Below are positions 61,755 to 64,000 of a stretch of DNA of 64,000 bases, one piece after another. A program made the translations under genes and the position numbers. The stretch is from Escarpia spicata (lineage: Eukaryota; Annelida; Polychaeta; Sabellida; Siboglinidae). Below the pieces are notes generated by a model. The model saw nothing but the letters and a program-made list of their open reading frames with translations, ran no database searches and was not told the origin of the DNA. Where the stretch lies: NCBI GenBank assembly GCA_963995525.1, contig OZ023214.1, positions 51,939,502 through 52,003,501 of the forward strand. The letters run 5' to 3'. Every line of letters starts with the position of its first letter. Within the stretch, counting starts at the first letter, position 1.

Positions 61755-61880
61755 TGTGCACACAGACATGCGCACGTGTGCACACAGACATGCGCACGTG
61801 TGCACACAGACATGCGCACGTGTGCACACAGACATGCGCACGTGTGCACACAGACATGCGCACGTGTGCACACAGACATG
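61755..61880. repeat. 22-bp minisatellite with GCGCACGTGTGC core
   Basis: About 5.5 units of CACAGACATGCGCACGTGTG. The core is an alternating purine-pyrimidine near-palindrome. Confidence 0.93.
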
Positions 61881-62329
61881 TGGGCATGCATACTGTCTGC
61901 GTCTAGCCTCATCTAAGGCAGGCGAATATTATCATACCGCAACTAGAGAGACTGGACCGCGGGACGTGTGAAAGCGTTAATGACCTCTATCTCATGCGGA
62001 TGTGACCTTGTGTCTCGCATTGATGCGACGTAGTCAGACGAATCAATTGTAAGGACAAAGTGCACTGGTCAGGCAGTGTTTGTCCTCTCTGTCGTTGACC
62101 TAATGAGGGAGGTCCCCATCCATGTTGTCAAATCCCTCCCAGACTGCGCCTGTGGCCCTACCATGTGGCAACCTGCCACTGTGCGCCACCTATACCCTCG
62201 AGCAAAACCAACGAGCACGGTTCAGCACTCACAAAACAGCCTATTTCACAATTCATCACAATTCATCGTACATGCTTGCACAGCACATCTCTTATGCTAT
62301 AAGCATTTTCACTTCTCTTCTAGCATAGA

Positions 62330-62672
62330 TATTTTTAACAACTGCAAATTGTACTATGTAGAATATTTTTCATGTTATTAAATTTATTCCGCATGTATCT
62401 CATATAAATGTTTTATTTTTTGGTTGCGATTATTTCATTGAGAAAACATTCCATGAATCGATAACACACACCAAACAGAAAATGATATCTCATTAAAAGT
62501 AATTCCACTACTTCTCTCGAGTAGATACTTAAAACCATTGTAAACTGCACTATTGTAGAATATTATGCAAGTTTTTGACCTTTTTTTTTAAATGTTGTTC
62601 ACAAAAGTTTTAATTTTTTATGTGTGACTAGTTCGTCCAGAAAACATTCCATGAAATGGCATCTCTTTGCAA
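62330..62672. repeat. Diverged tandem duplication, about 197-bp period
   Basis: AACTGCAAATTGTACTATGT / TAAACTGCACTATTGT, TGTAGAATATT and AGAAAACATTCCATGAA recur in order at 62336-62455 and 62533-62654. Confidence 0.7.
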
Positions 62673-64000
62673 AGGAACAAGGTTTGGTAGGTTTAGCACA
62701 TGACTCCAGGGCATGCAGGCTGTCATAAGAATGAGGAATTGTTCATTTGCTGGTATTTCTACACTTCACTCATAACACCCTGCAGCCATGTCTAATGTAT
62801 GCCCTGTAAACTACCAAGCTGCCTGTAAATGGAAAACTGCTCAATTCTGAGGCATACAATGAGACACCTGGTCTGGATTCACTAACATATTCTGTTATTT
62901 TAGCCATTTTTAGTGACTGTTTTTTCCCAATCAAACTACAAAAATGTCTTCTATTTTGTTTAGTGAAATTTTTTGTTTTTCCATTAACTAAATGGCTAAT
63001 AATTAGTTTGATAGCTGGTACAGGAACATCTGAGACACCATGTCTTCACCAATGGCCACAAGAGGGTGCCACTGGTGTCGTGTAGGGGGCCACTCCCAGC
63101 TACATTTTGGGGAGTGAGTGGCAGTGATCATGGGTGTATTGATGGGGGCCTCACTGTCCAGCCTACAGACTTGCCCCTGGCTCCCCCTCATTACCACCAC
63201 CCTGCACCACCCCACTGCAGCCCACACAAGCAAGCAACAACTCCAGGCACTGGGTATTTTTAGTGCTATACGTAGGCTTTACTTGACGGGTCTCTGCATC
63301 TAGCTCTGCTCTAGTTGGCATTTTGAATGACAGCTTTAAAAAGCCATGTAAACAAAGTAATTTTTTTTTACACAAAACTGTAATGCAAAGACTACTATTG
63401 GGTTGTAACAAACAAACAAAAATTTTTACTTGGTATTACAAATAAATAAAAAACACAAATACCAGGAATCATAAAATCACAACATCAAAACTTACACCGG
63501 ACTTATAGCTTAGGGACAGCTACAAAAGCATGAAATTTAAACATTATCCGGACATATATGTGAATAAAATTTATCACAAATTCACTAATGTATCATTATT
63601 TATTTATTTGTTGTACAGTAAACTCTCATTCTAAGGTACCTGTTGGCATATCTTACTATGTCTGGTGTGATATCCATGGGCACATAACACAGTGCAGGCT
63701 GGACCTGGGATTTCAAAGTTGTTCCGTTTAAGTGGATATTCCTGACCTCTCAAGTGTTTATAAAGGTGATATACAACTGTAGCACTTTACATCAAATATA
63801 TCAAATAACTTAATAAAAACATACAATTTATATGTATCATAATTAGACACATAAAACAAATAAAAAACAACTGCTAAAACTATTAAAACTTTCTATTTAC
63901 ACATACAAAAAAAGAAAACGTAATCACACTTTCCGTTGCAAGCATGAAACAGTTTACTGAATGACACTGTCAGGTGTCAGGAAATATGACAATCGCTGAC
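62673..64000. other. No supported gene
   Basis: AT-rich. Short open frames only; no repeats or transposon ends recognised. Confidence 0.45.

Overview
The window looks like animal nuclear DNA, probably from an invertebrate bilaterian. It has long introns with GT-AG boundaries, very many minisatellites, CR1-like non-LTR retrotransposons and small terminal-inverted-repeat DNA transposons. Nothing in it is prokaryotic. The species cannot be fixed from the sequence; mollusc-like and other marine-invertebrate genomes fit the general texture.

The only convincing host gene is an ataxin-1 (ATXN1/ATXN1L-type) orthologue on the minus strand. Its two main coding exons are certain. One, at 20942-19315, carries the low-complexity N-terminal part and the first half of the AXH domain. 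The other, at 5350-4850, carries the second half of AXH and a conserved C-terminal RKRxWSAP site. They join in phase 0 across a 13,964-bp intron. A plausible, unproven first coding exon lies at 58905-58890: ATG, five codons and one base, then a consensus CAG|GTAAGT donor whose phase fits the acceptor at 20943/20942. If that is right, the gene covers about 54 kb of the window, encodes about 714 residues, has a 37.9-kb first intron, and nearly everything else here is intronic.

Intron 2 (5351-19314) holds several minisatellite arrays and a truncated plus-strand CR1-like copy at 13488-15115. Both of its ends are unusual: the acceptor is the first unit of a nine-unit minisatellite that repeats the acceptor sequence, and the donor lies in a decayed triplicated segment.

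The putative intron 1 (20943-58889) holds a nearly complete CR1-like element (22261-26432 and beyond, minus strand) with PHD-like and SGNH-esterase ORF1 parts and an endonuclease/RT ORF2 broken by one TGA. It also holds a 1.4-kb transposon with 19-bp perfect inverted repeats (27367-28773), a TTAA-flanked element nested in another inverted-repeat element (38105-40013), and several large arrays (34-bp, 61-bp, 77-bp and 32-bp units). A second truncated CR1-like copy (54993-57507) carries a small MITE-like insertion. Two more decayed LINE fragments lie at 31850-32060 and 43990-44220.

No tRNA, rRNA, CRISPR or defence-type system was found. The most interesting points are the splice-site duplications of the ATXN1 intron, the predicted distant first exon, and the nested mobile elements.
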